From assembly GCA_030525285.1 (NCBI GenBank), contig JAUNFA010000011.1, forward strand, positions 1 to 47,849: a stretch of DNA of 47,849 nucleotides, read 5' to 3'. Shown one piece after another: positions 1 to 9,364 of this stretch. The stretch's first letter is position 1. Each line of letters begins with the position of its first letter. The stretch is from Bacillota bacterium (lineage in GTDB: Bacteria > Bacillota > Clostridia > Peptostreptococcales > Anaerovoracaceae). The position numbers and the translations under genes were made by a program. Below the pieces are notes generated by a model. The model did no database searches. It saw only the letters and a program-made list of their open reading frames with translations, and was not told where the DNA came from.

Positions 1-1
1 A

Positions 2-328
2 GCAAAAGCAATTGCAAAATACGTAAGAATGTCTCCTATCAAGCTTAAGCCTGTTGCTGACTTAGTAAGAGGAAAAGATTTAGAAGAGGCATTGAACATC
101 TTAAAGTTCACTCCCGGCAAGGGAGCTGAAATCGTAGAAAAGGTTGTAAACTCAGCAGCTGCAAACGCAGATGTTAAGGAAATGAACACTGACAACCTCT
201 ACGTTGCAGAAATCTGCATCAACCAGGGACCAACTATGAAGAGATGGCGCGCTGGATCACAGGGTAGAGCATCAATCATCCTTAAGAGAAGCAGTCACGT
301 TAACGTTACGCTTAAGGAAAAGGAATAA
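2..328 (+). CDS. rplV: 50S ribosomal protein L22 (5'-truncated by window edge)
   Basis: L22 binds 23S rRNA and lines the peptide exit tunnel. The reading frame is open to the left edge: codons for AKAIAKYVR precede the first visible Met at 29, exactly as in the L22 family N-terminus. That Met is therefore internal (the MSP of the YVRMSP motif), and the true start lies upstream of the window. The C-terminal part shows the conserved MKRWRAGSQGRA stretch of the extended beta-hairpin. It is followed after 17 nt by rpsC with a GGAGG site, as in the standard S10 operon. The family identification is secure; only the start is missing. Confidence 0.96.
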   Translation, partial: AKAIAKYVRMSPIKLKPVADLVRGKDLEEALNILKFTPGKGAEIVEKVVNSAAANADVKEMNTDNLYVAEICINQGPTMKRWRAGSQGRASIILKRSSHVNVTLKEKE

Positions 329-345
329 GATAGGAGGTTTCATAA

Positions 346-1188
346 ATGGGTCAGAAAGTAAGTCCTCATGGACTGAGAGTAGGCGTAATCCAGGATTGGG
401 ATTCAAAGTGGTATGCTGACAAGAACAAGTTTGCTGACTATCTTATTGAAGACAATCAGGTTAGAAATTACGTAAAAGGAAAATTATACGCTGCAGGAGT
501 TGCAAAGGTTGCACTCGAAAGAGCAGCTGAAAACAAGCTGAAGGTCATCGTTATGACAGCTAAGCCAGGTATGGTTATCGGTCGTTCCGGAGCAGGAATT
601 GACGAACTGAAGGCTGAACTGGAAAAGATGACAGGCAAGACAATTGTTATCGAAATCAAGGAAGTAAGAAGAGCAGAACTTGACGCTCAGCTCACTGCAG
701 AAAGCATTGCACAGGCACTGGAAAGAAGAGTTTCATTCAGAAGAGCAATGAAGCAGGCTATCGGCAGAACAATGAAGGGCGGCGCTAAGGGAATCAAGGT
801 TCTGGCTTCAGGAAGACTGGGCGGAGCTGAAATCGCTCGTTCAGAGAAGTACAGTGAAGGTAATGTTCCTCTTCATACACTGAGAGCTGATATCGACTAT
901 GGTTTCGCAGAAGCCGACACTACTTACGGTAAGCTGGGTATCAAAGTTTGGATCAACCACGGTGAAATCCTCGACAAGGGTCTCAAACCTGCTGTTCCTG
1001 AAGAAAAGGAAGAAAGAAGAAACGGCAAGAAGAGAGGCGAAAGAAGACCTAGAAGAGACGACAGAAGAAACGATAGAGCAGATGTTGCACCTAAGGCAGT
1101 TAACCAGAGAATCAGAAAGACTAAGGTTGCAGAGCCTGCAGCAGAAGCTCCTGAAGCAGTAGTTGAAACAGCAGAAGCTGAAGAATAG
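346..1188 (+). CDS. rpsC: 30S ribosomal protein S3 with long charged C-terminal tail
   Basis: S3 sits at the mRNA entry channel of the 30S subunit. The N-terminal KH domain is clear, with the GxxG loop in MVIGRSGAG near residues 77-84, followed by the S3 C-terminal domain ([18 protein letters not shown]-like GIKVWIN). Bacterial S3 usually ends near residue 215-220. This protein runs to 280 aa, adding about 60 residues: first Lys/Arg/Glu-rich (residues about 215-250), then an Ala/Glu/Val-rich acidic end. The start is the ATG after TAGGAGG. Downstream rplP follows after 25 nt. The tail looks disordered and is the only unusual part. Confidence 0.97.
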   Translation: MGQKVSPHGLRVGVIQDWDSKWYADKNKFADYLIEDNQVRNYVKGKLYAAGVAKVALERAAENKLKVIVMTAKPGMVIGRSGAGIDELKAELEKMTGKTIVIEIKEVRRAELDAQLTAESIAQALERRVSFRRAMKQAIGRTMKGGAKGIKVLASGRLGGAEIARSEKYSEGNVPLHTLRADIDYGFAEADTTYGKLGIKVWINHGEILDKGLKPAVPEEKEERRNGKKRGERRPRRDDRRNDRADVAPKAVNQRIRKTKVAEPAAEAPEAVVETAEAEE

Positions 1189-1213
1189 ACATTGGTGAAA
1201 GGAGGACAACATT

Positions 1214-1645
1214 ATGTTAATGCCAAAGCGCGTTAAACACAGAAGAGTCCACAGAGGCAGAATGAAGGGCAAAGCCATTAAGGGAAACACAGTTACTTAT
1301 GGCGATTACGGTCTCGTTGCTACTGAATGTGGATGGATTACTTCAAACCAGATTGAAGCAGCCAGAGTAGCAATGACAAGATCTGTTAAGAGAGGCGGTA
1401 AGGTTTACATCAAAATCTTCCCACATAAATCAGTAACAAAGAAGCCTGCAGGCGTTCGTATGGGTTCCGGTAAAGGTGCTCCTGAATATTGGGTAGCAGT
1501 AGTTAAACCGGGCAGAGTAATGTTCGAAATTGAAGGCGTTACAGAAGCTCAGGCTAGAGAAGCCATGAGACTTGCATCACACAAACTGCCGGTTGGTTGC
1601 AAATTTGCCATCGCAGAAAAGACAGAAAAGGGTGGTGAAGAATAA
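1214..1645 (+). CDS. rplP: 50S ribosomal protein L16
   Basis: L16 helps form the A-site and peptidyl-transferase region of the 50S subunit. The 143-aa product has normal family length and begins [15 protein letters not shown], the typical L16 N-terminus. The [19 protein letters not shown] core is also present. The start ATG follows GGAGG with suitable spacing. Its stop overlaps the rpmC start by one base (TAATG), indicating translational coupling. Confidence 0.97.
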   Translation: MLMPKRVKHRRVHRGRMKGKAIKGNTVTYGDYGLVATECGWITSNQIEAARVAMTRSVKRGGKVYIKIFPHKSVTKKPAGVRMGSGKGAPEYWVAVVKPGRVMFEIEGVTEAQAREAMRLASHKLPVGCKFAIAEKTEKGGEE

Positions 1646-1848
1646 TGGAATTAAACAAGATCAGAGAAATGTCAGAACTGGAACTTAACGCAGAACTGTT
1701 AAAGATGAAAAAGGATCTCTTCAATCTGAGATTCCAGCACGTTACAGGACAGCTTGAAAATCCGGTTAAGCTGAGAGAAACAAAGAGAAATATTGCAAGA
1801 ATCAAGACCATTATCAGAGAAAAAGAACTTGAGAAGGTTAACGGCTAA
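1645..1848 (+). CDS. rpmC: 50S ribosomal protein L29
   Basis: L29 is a small two-helix hairpin protein near the exit tunnel that takes part in docking of trigger factor and SRP. The 67-aa product has the conserved [13 protein letters not shown] segment and [12 protein letters not shown] at the second helix. The start overlaps the rplP stop by one base, so it has little Shine-Dalgarno of its own beyond GGTGG just upstream. Its position between rplP and rpsQ is canonical. Confidence 0.95.
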   Translation: MELNKIREMSELELNAELLKMKKDLFNLRFQHVTGQLENPVKLRETKRNIARIKTIIREKELEKVNG

Positions 1849-1865
1849 AGAAAGGAGGATGTGTT

Positions 1866-2126
1866 ATGGCAGTTGAAAGAAACAGAAGAAAGACAAGAGT
1901 TGGCGTTGTTGTAAGTGACAAGATGGATAAGACTGTTGTTGTTGCATGTGAAGACTTCGTAAGACATTCACTTTATGGTAAGGCTGTAAAGAGAACTGTT
2001 AAGTTTAAGGCTCACGATGAAAACAACGAATGCAATATTGGCGATACAGTAAGAATTATGGAAACAAGACCTCTTTCAAAGGATAAGAGATGGAGACTTG
2101 TTAACATTATTGAAAAGGTTAAGTAA
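1866..2126 (+). CDS. rpsQ: 30S ribosomal protein S17
   Basis: S17 is a primary 16S rRNA-binding OB-fold protein of the 30S body. The 86-aa product carries the family signature in [14 protein letters not shown] near the N-terminus and [13 protein letters not shown] near the C-terminus. An AAAGGAGG site precedes the ATG. Order and spacing match the standard operon. Confidence 0.96.
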   Translation: MAVERNRRKTRVGVVVSDKMDKTVVVACEDFVRHSLYGKAVKRTVKFKAHDENNECNIGDTVRIMETRPLSKDKRWRLVNIIEKVK

Positions 2127-2139
2127 GGAGGGCACCTAA

Positions 2140-2508
2140 ATGATTCAGACAGAAACTAGATTAAGGGTTGCTGACAACTCCGGAGCTAAGGAACTTCTTT
2201 GTATTAGAATTCTTGGCGGTACAAGCCGCCAGTATGCAAATATCGGCGATGTTATTGTATGCGCAGTAAAGGATGCAACTCCGGGCGGTACAGTGAAGAA
2301 GGGTGATGTTGTCAGAGCTGTTGTAGTAAGAACTAAGCATGGTGCCAGAAGAGCAGATGGTAGCTACGTTAAGTTCGACCAGAACGCAGCAGTAGTTATT
2401 AAAGATGATTTACAGCCAGTAGGAACTCGTATCTTTGGACCAGTTGCAAGAGAACTGAGAGACAAAGGATTCATGAAGATTGTATCCCTGGCACCAGAAG
2501 TATTATAG
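2140..2508 (+). CDS. rplN: 50S ribosomal protein L14
   Basis: L14 lies at the 50S-30S interface, where it contributes to intersubunit bridges, and is the docking site of silencing factor RsfS. The 122-aa length is exactly typical. Signature stretches are [15 protein letters not shown] at the start and [21 protein letters not shown] at the end. It opens with a GGAGG site 13 nt after rpsQ. Confidence 0.97.
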   Translation: MIQTETRLRVADNSGAKELLCIRILGGTSRQYANIGDVIVCAVKDATPGGTVKKGDVVRAVVVRTKHGARRADGSYVKFDQNAAVVIKDDLQPVGTRIFGPVARELRDKGFMKIVSLAPEVL

Positions 2509-2519
2509 GAGGTCATGTA

Positions 2520-2825
2520 ATGAAGATTAAGAAGAATGACACAGTAATAGTACTCACTGGTAAGGACAAGGGTAAGACTGGTAGAGTATTAAAGGCAATG
2601 CCGAAAGAAGGCAAAGTTATCGTTGAAGGCATCAATATTCAGACTAAGCACCAGAAGCAGACTCAGACTGCGGCTGCTGAAATCAAGCATCAGGAAGGTG
2701 CAATTGATGTTTCAAACGTTGCTTATTACGACGAAAAGGCAAAGGCACCGACTAAGATCGGTTACAAGGTAGAAAACGGCAGAAAAGTCAGAGTAGCTAA
2801 GAAGACTGGCGCCGTAATTGACTAG
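2520..2825 (+). CDS. rplX: 50S ribosomal protein L24
   Basis: L24 is an early assembly protein of the 50S subunit. The 101-aa product has an N-terminal KOW motif ([15 protein letters not shown], residues about 9-23) and the [12 protein letters not shown] segment typical of L24. An AGGAGG overlaps the end of rplN, so the two genes are closely coupled. Confidence 0.96.
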   Translation: MKIKKNDTVIVLTGKDKGKTGRVLKAMPKEGKVIVEGINIQTKHQKQTQTAAAEIKHQEGAIDVSNVAYYDEKAKAPTKIGYKVENGRKVRVAKKTGAVID

Positions 2826-2842
2826 GAAAGGAGGAGACGGTT

Positions 2843-3385
2843 TTGACTGCAAGATTAAAGGAAACTTACAAGAATGATGTATTCAATAAGTTAATGGACC
2901 AGTTCAAGTATAAGAACGTAATGCAGGTTCCTAAGCTTGAGAAGGTTACAATTAACATGGGACTTGGCGAAGCTAAGGAAAATTCAAAGATTCTGGAAAG
3001 TGCTGTTGAAGAAATCGGACTGATTTCAGGACAGAGACCAGTAATCACAAAGGCAAGAAAGTCAATCGCTAACTTTAAGGTTAGACAGGGCATGCCTGTT
3101 GGAGCTAAGGTTACTTTAAGAGGCGACAACATGTATGAGTTTGTTGACAAGCTCTTCAATATCGCTCTTCCAAGAGTAAGAGACTTCAAGGGTGTTAGCA
3201 AGAATTCATTTGATGGAAGAGGCAACTACTCAATGGGTCTTAAGGAACAGCTCATCTTCCCGGAAATCAACTACGATAAGGTTGACAAGATTAAGGGAAT
3301 GAACATTGTATTCACTACAACTGCAAAGACAGATGAAGAAGCAGCAGCTCTGCTGGCTGGTCTTGGACTGCCATTCGAGAAATAG
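2843..3385 (+). CDS. rplE: 50S ribosomal protein L5 (TTG start)
   Basis: L5 binds 5S rRNA in the central protuberance. The 180-aa length is typical, with [16 protein letters not shown] near residue 26 and the conserved [20 protein letters not shown] stretch. No ATG lies in frame near the N-terminus; the chosen TTG sits just after AAAGGAGGAG and yields MTARLKETY, which matches the family start. The TTG may moderate expression relative to neighbouring genes. Confidence 0.95.
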   Translation: MTARLKETYKNDVFNKLMDQFKYKNVMQVPKLEKVTINMGLGEAKENSKILESAVEEIGLISGQRPVITKARKSIANFKVRQGMPVGAKVTLRGDNMYEFVDKLFNIALPRVRDFKGVSKNSFDGRGNYSMGLKEQLIFPEINYDKVDKIKGMNIVFTTTAKTDEEAAALLAGLGLPFEK

Positions 3386-3395
3386 GAGGAACACA

Positions 3396-3581
3396 ATGGC
3401 TAAAAAATCTCTTAAAGTTAAGCAGCAGAGAAAACCTAAGTACTCAACTCGTGCATACACAAGATGCAGAGTATGCGGAAGACCACACTCAGTACTTAGA
3501 AAATACGGAATCTGCCGTATCTGCTTCAGAGAACTGGCTTACAAGGGTGAAATCCCAGGCGTTAGAAAAGCAAGCTGGTAA
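3396..3581 (+). CDS. rpsZ: 30S ribosomal protein S14, zinc-binding type
   Basis: This is the short Zn-containing S14 of Firmicutes (61 aa), a 30S head protein. It shows the zinc ribbon CRVC-x12-CRIC and the C-terminal [13 protein letters not shown]. The start is the ATG after AGGAGG just downstream of the rplE stop; the same frame is open further upstream, but only as a shadow inside rplE. The zinc form often has a zinc-independent paralogue elsewhere in the genome, not visible here. Confidence 0.96.
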   Translation: MAKKSLKVKQQRKPKYSTRAYTRCRVCGRPHSVLRKYGICRICFRELAYKGEIPGVRKASW

Positions 3582-3652
3582 ATATAACAAGTTAGAACTA
3601 CTATCCATTAAGTAGCCAAGGCTATACTGGTGGAGGAAGGAGAAACAGAAAA
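3582..3652 (+). other. S14-S8 spacer with two overlapping hairpins
   Basis: This 71-nt gap is longer than its neighbours. It can form CTACT/AGTAG (around 3598-3615) or TAGCC/GGCTA (around 3611-3624). The two share the TAG bases and so exclude each other. Autogenous control of spc-type operons by S8 is known in other bacteria, so a regulatory role is possible, but nothing here proves it. Confidence 0.3.
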
Positions 3653-4051
3653 ATGACAATGACTGATCCAATTGCAGATATGCTGACAAGAATCAGAAAT
3701 GCAAATACTGCAGGTCATGCAACAGTAGAAATCCCTGCATCGAAGATGAAGAAATCAATTGCCGGAATTCTTAAGGAAGAAGGATTCATCACTGATTTTG
3801 AGGTAATTGAAGATAACAAGCAGGGTATCATCAAGATCACTATGAAGTATGGTGCTGATAAGGAAAGAGTAATCAGCGGAATCAGAAAGATTTCAAAGCC
3901 AGGCCTTAAGTCATATGCTAAGGCTAATGAGCTGCCAAGAGTTCTGGGCGGACTGGGTATCGCTATCATCTCAACATCAAAGGGTGTTATCAGCGATAAG
4001 GACGCAAGAAAGCTGGGCATCGGCGGTGAAGTAATTTGTTACGTATGGTAG
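3653..4051 (+). CDS. rpsH: 30S ribosomal protein S8
   Basis: S8 binds helix 21 of 16S rRNA and is an early assembly protein. The 132-aa product begins [17 protein letters not shown], a diagnostic S8 start, and ends with the [14 protein letters not shown]-terminal consensus. The ATG at 3653 follows GGAGGAAGGAG. A second Met two codons later is possible, but the first matches family practice. Confidence 0.96.
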   Translation: MTMTDPIADMLTRIRNANTAGHATVEIPASKMKKSIAGILKEEGFITDFEVIEDNKQGIIKITMKYGADKERVISGIRKISKPGLKSYAKANELPRVLGGLGIAIISTSKGVISDKDARKLGIGGEVICYVW

Positions 4052-4063
4052 GAGGTAAATAGA

Positions 4064-4600
4064 ATGTCAAGAATCGGTATAAGACCAATCACTATTCCTG
4101 CCGGCGTAGAAGTCTCAATTGATAACCATGTAGTATCAGTTAAGGGACCAAAGGGCGAACTGCAGGAAGCAATCAGCGAGCTGCTGAACGTTGAAATTAA
4201 TGATGGAATTGTTACAGTTTCAAGAAGTTCTGATGCTAAGGAGCACAGATCACAGCACGGACTGGCAAGAACTCTCATCAACAATATGATAGAAGGCGTA
4301 ACTAAGGGATATGAGAAGAAGCTTATTCTCGTAGGCGTTGGTTACAGAGCTGAAAAGAAGGGAAACAAGCTGGTAATGAACCTCGGATACTCACATCCGG
4401 TAGAAATGCCAGACCCTGAAGGTATTACTACAGAAGTTCCTGATGCTACAACAGTTATCGTTAAGGGCATCGACAAGGCATTTGTAGGAAACTATGCTGC
4501 GAACATCAGAAAGTGGAGAATTCCTGAACCTTACAAAGGCAAGGGTATCAAGTACGATGGTGAAGTTATTCGCAGAAAAGAAGGTAAAACTGGAGCATAA
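4064..4600 (+). CDS. rplF: 50S ribosomal protein L6
   Basis: L6 lies near the GTPase-associated centre of the 50S subunit. The 178-aa product is a normal tandem-repeat L6. It has [17 protein letters not shown] at the start, the [20 protein letters not shown] core, and the C-terminal signature [21 protein letters not shown] precedes the ATG 12 nt after rpsH. Confidence 0.97.
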   Translation: MSRIGIRPITIPAGVEVSIDNHVVSVKGPKGELQEAISELLNVEINDGIVTVSRSSDAKEHRSQHGLARTLINNMIEGVTKGYEKKLILVGVGYRAEKKGNKLVMNLGYSHPVEMPDPEGITTEVPDATTVIVKGIDKAFVGNYAANIRKWRIPEPYKGKGIKYDGEVIRRKEGKTGA

Positions 4601-4618
4601 GGAAAGGAGTAAAGTAAA

Positions 4619-4984
4619 ATGGCTAAAGAAAGCAGAAATGACAAGCGTGTCAACAGACACCAGAGAATTAGAAAAAATCTTGCTGGTACTCCTGAAAAAC
4701 CTAGACTCGCAGTTTTCAGAAGTAACAAGAATATATCATGTCAGGTTATTGACGATGTTAACGGAGTTACACTTGCTTCAGCTTCAACTGTTGAAAAAGA
4801 ACTTAAGGAAACAGTTGGTTACGGTGGAAACAAGGATGCTGCTAAGGCAGTAGGTGAAGCTATCGCTAAGAGAGCACTCGCAAAGGGAATCGAAGAGGTT
4901 ACTTTTGACAGAGGCGGATTCCTTTATCACGGAAGAGTAAAGGAACTTGCTGACAGTGCTCGTGAAGCAGGTCTGAAATTCTAA
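4619..4984 (+). CDS. rplR: 50S ribosomal protein L18
   Basis: L18 binds 5S rRNA with L5. The 121-aa protein has the basic N-terminus ([20 protein letters not shown]) and the C-terminal [20 protein letters not shown] motif typical of the family. The ATG lies after AAAGGAG. The next gene starts 12 nt downstream. Confidence 0.96.
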   Translation: MAKESRNDKRVNRHQRIRKNLAGTPEKPRLAVFRSNKNISCQVIDDVNGVTLASASTVEKELKETVGYGGNKDAAKAVGEAIAKRALAKGIEEVTFDRGGFLYHGRVKELADSAREAGLKF

Positions 4985-4996
4985 GGAGGTAGATGA

Positions 4997-5500
4997 ATGC
5001 GTAATACAATAGATGCATCAAAGCTGGACTTAAACGAAACTATCGTTAACATCAGACGTGTAGCCAAGACTGTAAAGGGCGGCAGAAACATGAGATTCTC
5101 AGTTACTGTTGTTGTTGGCGATGGCAACGGTCACGTTGGCGTAGGTCTCGGTAAGGCTATCGAAATTCCTGAGGCTGTAAGAAAAGCTACAGAAGATGCA
5201 AAGAAGAACTTAATCACAGTTCCTACAGTTGGAACAACAATCCCTCACAGAAACCTGGGCATCTTTGGAGCAGGCAGAGTTCTGCTTATGCCAGCTGCTC
5301 CTGGTACAGGAGTAATCGCAGGTTCATCAGTTCGTACAGTACTGGAAGCTGCAGGCGTTAAGGACGTAAGAGCTAAATCAATCGGATCAAACAATACCGG
5401 AAACATGGCATACGCTACTCTGGAAGGTCTCAAGGCTCTTACAACTGCTGAAGAAGTTGCAAGAAAAAGAGGCAAGACTGTAGAGGAAATCTTAGGATAA
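4997..5500 (+). CDS. rpsE: 30S ribosomal protein S5
   Basis: S5 takes part in decoding fidelity and the mRNA helicase activity of the 30S subunit. The 167-aa product has the dsRBD-like N-terminal domain with [16 protein letters not shown] and the second domain with [27 protein letters not shown] precedes the ATG. Confidence 0.97.
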   Translation: MRNTIDASKLDLNETIVNIRRVAKTVKGGRNMRFSVTVVVGDGNGHVGVGLGKAIEIPEAVRKATEDAKKNLITVPTVGTTIPHRNLGIFGAGRVLLMPAAPGTGVIAGSSVRTVLEAAGVKDVRAKSIGSNNTGNMAYATLEGLKALTTAEEVARKRGKTVEEILG

Positions 5501-5513
5501 GGAGGAAGAAACA

Positions 5514-5696
5514 ATGGCTAAAATGATTAAAGTCACTTTAACAAAGAGTGTTATTGGCGCTTCCCCTAAGCAGAGAAAGGTTGTTGAAGCGTTAGGACTG
5601 AAGAAGATGCACCAGTCAGTTGAACTTGTTGATTCTCCTGTTACTAGAGGAGCGGTAAACAAGGTATCGCATCTTTTAACAGTTGAAGAGCTGTAG
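5514..5696 (+). CDS. rpmD: 50S ribosomal protein L30
   Basis: A 60-aa small 50S protein of normal length. The stretch [24 protein letters not shown] and the [19 protein letters not shown] segment are typical of bacterial L30. It is placed between rpsE and rplO as usual, with AAGGAGG before the ATG. Confidence 0.95.
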   Translation: MAKMIKVTLTKSVIGASPKQRKVVEALGLKKMHQSVELVDSPVTRGAVNKVSHLLTVEEL

Positions 5697-5713
5697 GATA
5701 GGAGGTGCAATAG

Positions 5714-6154
5714 ATGAAACTGCATGAATTAAGAGCGGTTGAAGGTGCAACTAAAGCACCTAAGAGAAAAGGCCGCGGTACAGCTACCGGACAGGGTAAA
5801 ACTGCCGGCAGAGGTATGAATGGACAGAAGTCAAGAAGTGGCGGTGGCGTAAGACTCGGATTCGAAGGTGGCCAGATGCCTCTTTACAGAAGAATTCCAA
5901 AGAGAGGATTCACTAATATCTTCGGAACAGAATATACTGCAATCAACGTTGAAGAACTTAACAGATTCGAGGCTGGCACAGAGGTTACTCCTGAGCTGAT
6001 TGTTGAATCAGGAATGGCAAAGCAGGTTAAGGACGGAATCAAGATTCTTGGTAATGGTACTCTTGACAAGGCTCTGACAGTTAAGGCTCAGAAGTTCAGC
6101 AAGACTGCAATCGAAAAAATTGAAGCTGCAGGAGGAAAGGCAGAGGTACTCTAA
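5714..6154 (+). CDS. rplO: 50S ribosomal protein L15
   Basis: L15 is a late-assembly 50S protein. The 146-aa product has the glycine/arginine-rich N-terminal extension ([17 protein letters not shown]) that threads into rRNA, then [18 protein letters not shown] and a globular C-terminal domain. Its stop overlaps the secY start by one base (TAATG), so secY translation is probably coupled to it. Confidence 0.97.
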   Translation: MKLHELRAVEGATKAPKRKGRGTATGQGKTAGRGMNGQKSRSGGGVRLGFEGGQMPLYRRIPKRGFTNIFGTEYTAINVEELNRFEAGTEVTPELIVESGMAKQVKDGIKILGNGTLDKALTVKAQKFSKTAIEKIEAAGGKAEVL

Positions 6155-7437
6155 TGGAGATGCTGAGGACAGTAACAAAGGCATGGAACATACCTGACGT
6201 AAGAAAGAAGATTATTTTCACCCTTGCGATGCTTGTAATCTTCAGAATTGGCGCGCAGATACCGGTTCCGGGTATTGACAGAGAGGTGCTTGCACAGACT
6301 TTCGATAGTGATACCGGGCTCTTTGCTCTGTTCAATCTGTTCTCAGGCGGTGCGTTCAGTAACTTTACAATATTCGCACTTAGTATTACACCATACATTA
6401 CTGCATCAATTATCATGCAGCTGCTGGCAATAGCCATTCCATCCTTGGAAAGATTACAGAAGGAAGGAATGGAAGGCAGGAAAAAGATGGCTTCGTACAC
6501 ACGTTATCTTACCGTTGTACTGGCAGTCGTTCAGGCTATAGGGGTGTCTGTAGGTTTGTTCAGACAGGCACTCATAAGTACTGATGTATTCTCGGTTACA
6601 GTAATCGTACTGGTTCTGACCGCAGGTACATCGTTCCTTATGTGGTTGGGTGAGCAGATTAATGAATATGGTATAGGCAATGGTATTTCACTTATTATTT
6701 TCGCAGGTATCATTGCCAGACTTCCGTCGGCAATCCAGGAAATCTGGAGTAAGCTGCAGGAAGGTACAATGAGTATGGTCACTTTGATTCTCTTTGTTAT
6801 CTTCTGTATCGTTGTAATCGTAGGAATTATCGAGGTACAGCAGGGACAGAGAAGAATCCCCGTGCAGTATGCCAAGAGAGTTGTAGGAAGGAAGATGTAC
6901 GGCGGACAGGCCACACATATTCCGCTTAGAGTCAATCAGGCGGGTGTAATTCCTGTAATCTTCGCTATGGCATTCCTGCAGTTCCCTTTGACAATTACAT
7001 ACTTCATGAGTGCAAACAGTGATGCGTCGGCCTTTATTGCAAAGTGGCTGTCACCATCTGGAAGTCCGGGCATCTGGATATATTCAGCATTTAACGTGGT
7101 GCTGATCATGTTCTTCACATATTTCTACACATCGGTAACGTTCAAGCCTGATGAAGTGGCGACGAACATGCAGTCGAGTGGAGGATTCATACCGGGCATC
7201 AGACCGGGTAAGACAACTGAAGAATATCTTACTAGAGTAATGACAAGAATCACTTTCGTTGGAGCAGTGTTCCTGGCTGCAGTAGCGATACTGCCTACAA
7301 TAGTCAGTCAGCTTGGCGGACTGGACTTCCACTTCGGAGGTACATCCCTTCTGATTGCAGTAGGTGTGGCACTCGATACTATGAAGAAGCTGGAACAGCA
7401 AATGGTAATGAGAAACTACTCAGGCTTCTTGAAGTAA
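6154..7437 (+). CDS. secY: Protein translocase subunit SecY
   Basis: SecY forms the protein-conducting channel of the Sec translocon in the cytoplasmic membrane. The 427-aa product has ten hydrophobic segments. It also has family landmarks: FRIGAQIPVPGID near residue 30, the plug region GGAFSNFTIFALSITPYITASI, the cytosolic loop GQRRIPVQYAKR, and the C-terminal MVMRNYSGFLK. Overlap with rplO and the secY-adk-map order are the Firmicute spc arrangement. Confidence 0.97.
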   Translation: MEMLRTVTKAWNIPDVRKKIIFTLAMLVIFRIGAQIPVPGIDREVLAQTFDSDTGLFALFNLFSGGAFSNFTIFALSITPYITASIIMQLLAIAIPSLERLQKEGMEGRKKMASYTRYLTVVLAVVQAIGVSVGLFRQALISTDVFSVTVIVLVLTAGTSFLMWLGEQINEYGIGNGISLIIFAGIIARLPSAIQEIWSKLQEGTMSMVTLILFVIFCIVVIVGIIEVQQGQRRIPVQYAKRVVGRKMYGGQATHIPLRVNQAGVIPVIFAMAFLQFPLTITYFMSANSDASAFIAKWLSPSGSPGIWIYSAFNVVLIMFFTYFYTSVTFKPDEVATNMQSSGGFIPGIRPGKTTEEYLTRVMTRITFVGAVFLAAVAILPTIVSQLGGLDFHFGGTSLLIAVGVALDTMKKLEQQMVMRNYSGFLK

Positions 7438-7468
7438 AGTCATGAGCAGGGAATAGAGAGGTAAACAG

Positions 7469-8113
7469 ATGAATATGATATTATTGGGACCTCCGGGAGC
7501 CGGTAAAGGCACTCAGGCTGTCAGAATCGTAGAAAAGTATAATGTTCCTCACATTTCAACAGGCGACATTTTCAGAGCAAATATTAAGGCCGGTACTGAA
7601 CTTGGCAAGAGAGCTCAGGAATACATGAACAGAGGTGAACTGGTACCGGATGAACTGGTAGTTGAGATTGCTACTGACAGACTTGCAGCTGATGACTGCA
7701 AGGACGGATTCCTTCTCGACGGGTTCCCAAGAACAGTTTTCCAGGCTGAAAAGCTTGATGAATTCCTTGCATCAAAGGGAAGAAAAGTTGAACATGTTCT
7801 GAACATTGAAGTCGGCAGAGATGACCTTATGGCAAGGCTGACAGGAAGAAGAGTTTGCAAGAGCTGCGGCGCCTCATTCCACGTTGTCAACATTCCACCA
7901 AAGAAGGAAGGAATATGCGACAACTGTGGAGCGGAACTTATTCAGAGAGCTGATGATAATGAAGAAACAGCTTCAAACAGAATAGAAGTCTATAACAAGG
8001 AAACAAAACCTCTTATTGACTACTATGAAAACGCCGGAAACATTGTTAACATTGATGGTGCTAAGGATGCTGAAGAAGTATTCACAGTAATAGCCAACAG
8101 GCTGGGTGAATAA
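7469..8113 (+). CDS. adk: Adenylate kinase, zinc-lid form
   Basis: Converts ATP + AMP to 2 ADP. The P-loop GPPGAGKGTQ lies at residues 7-16, and DGFPRT with the LID arginines is present. The LID carries CKSC...CDNC, the four-cysteine zinc site of Gram-positive adenylate kinases. The 214-aa length is normal. It sits between secY and map as usual, 31 nt after secY. Confidence 0.97.
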   Translation: MNMILLGPPGAGKGTQAVRIVEKYNVPHISTGDIFRANIKAGTELGKRAQEYMNRGELVPDELVVEIATDRLAADDCKDGFLLDGFPRTVFQAEKLDEFLASKGRKVEHVLNIEVGRDDLMARLTGRRVCKSCGASFHVVNIPPKKEGICDNCGAELIQRADDNEETASNRIEVYNKETKPLIDYYENAGNIVNIDGAKDAEEVFTVIANRLGE

Positions 8114-8114
8114 A

Positions 8115-8867
8115 ATGATAATTATCAAATCGGACAGCGAAATAAATCTGATGCGTGAATCAGGCAAGGTGACAGGTTTCATTCTCAAGGAGCTTGAAAC
8201 CTTCATCAAGCCGGGCATGACTACCATGGACGTGGACAAATTTGTTGAAGGCACAATCAGGAAGCACAAAATGATTCCTACATTCAAGGGTTATGGTGGT
8301 TTCCCGGCAAGTGCATGTGTGTCAATCAACGAAGAGGTTGTACATGGGATTCCTTCAAAGAAGAGGGTAATTCACGAAGGAGATATCGTCAGCGTTGACG
8401 TTGGAAGCACATACAAAGGTTATGTAAGTGATGCAGCAAGAACTTATGCAATAGGCAAGGTAAGCGATGAAGCTCAGAGGCTTATCGATACAACTCGTGA
8501 AAGTTTCTTTGCAGGACTTGAGTTTTGCAAACCAGGATACAGAATTTCCGATATCGGACATGCCATACAGCAGTATGCAGAAGGTAAGGGTTATTCAGTA
8601 ATCAGAGACTTCGTAGGACATGGAGTCGGACAGCAGATGCATGAAGAACCGCAGATTCCGAACTACGGAAGACCGGGCAGAGGTCCGCGAATCACCAAAG
8701 GAATGGTATTCGCAGTTGAACCGATGATCTGCCAGGGAGAATACTTGGTTGAAACTTTACAAAATGACTGGACAGTTGTCACAATTGATGGTAAACTGTC
8801 TGCGCATTATGAAAATACAGTAGTTATAACCGACGGTGAGCCTGAATTGCTCACACTAGGCGAATAA
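8115..8867 (+). CDS. map: Methionine aminopeptidase, type I
   Basis: Removes the initiator Met from nascent proteins with a binuclear metal site. The five metal ligands lie in recognisable blocks: VDVGSTYKGYVSDAART (two Asp), DFVGHGVGQQMHEEP (His), FAVEPMI (Glu) and HYENTVVIT (Glu). A GTG at 8106 overlapping adk would add three residues. The ATG at 8115 is preferred because GGGTGA lies 5 nt upstream and MIIIKSDSEI matches the family N-terminus. The product is 250 aa, without the N-terminal SH3-binding zinc extension. Confidence 0.95.
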   Translation: MIIIKSDSEINLMRESGKVTGFILKELETFIKPGMTTMDVDKFVEGTIRKHKMIPTFKGYGGFPASACVSINEEVVHGIPSKKRVIHEGDIVSVDVGSTYKGYVSDAARTYAIGKVSDEAQRLIDTTRESFFAGLEFCKPGYRISDIGHAIQQYAEGKGYSVIRDFVGHGVGQQMHEEPQIPNYGRPGRGPRITKGMVFAVEPMICQGEYLVETLQNDWTVVTIDGKLSAHYENTVVITDGEPELLTLGE

Positions 8868-8884
8868 ATGCGAGGTAGAGTAAT

Positions 8885-9106
8885 ATGGCTAAAAAAGATG
8901 TCATTGAGGCTGAAGGCAAGGTTGTTGAAGCACAGCCAAATGCCATGTTCATAGTGGAACTTGAAACAGGACACCAGGTACTGGCACATGTTTCAGGCAA
9001 AATCAGACAAAACTATATCAGAATAATACCTGGAGATAAGGTTAAGGTTGAACTTTCACCATATGACCTTACAAGAGGTAGAATTACCTGGAGAGGTAAA
9101 GCTTAG
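8885..9106 (+). CDS. infA: Translation initiation factor IF-1
   Basis: IF-1 occupies the 30S A site during initiation. The 73-aa OB-fold protein has the expected landmarks: [59 protein letters not shown] site precedes the ATG. Many Firmicutes carry a KOW-domain gene between map and infA; none is present here. Confidence 0.96.
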   Translation: MAKKDVIEAEGKVVEAQPNAMFIVELETGHQVLAHVSGKIRQNYIRIIPGDKVKVELSPYDLTRGRITWRGKA

Positions 9107-9232
<126 letters not shown>

Positions 9233-9364
9233 AATCAATAGTTGGTTAACGGGCATTTGCCCGCTAATGTTATATCAATTAATTATTTCACATCCCGTTT
9301 ATATTACGCCCCGTGCGGTAAGACACGAAGGCAGCGTGACGGAAGATGGGAACAGGAGGAAAAT
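9233..9364 (+). other. Unusually long spacer between rpmJ and rpsM (candidate leader)
   Basis: This 132-nt gap is the longest inside the ribosomal super-operon. It contains a compact hairpin CGGGCA-TT-TGCCCG (9249-9262) without a U-tract. Further on are GC-rich segments with short CACG/CGTG complementarity, ending in AGGAGG before rpsM. In enterobacteria the alpha-operon leader before rpsM binds S4. An analogous element, or an internal promoter region, is possible here but not shown. Confidence 0.35.

Noticed and set aside
841..1290. Long minus-strand frame across the end of rpsC and start of rplP
   Set aside because: It is antisense to two certain ribosomal genes, has low-complexity composition and no ribosome site. 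It is a by-product of the repetitive rpsC tail.
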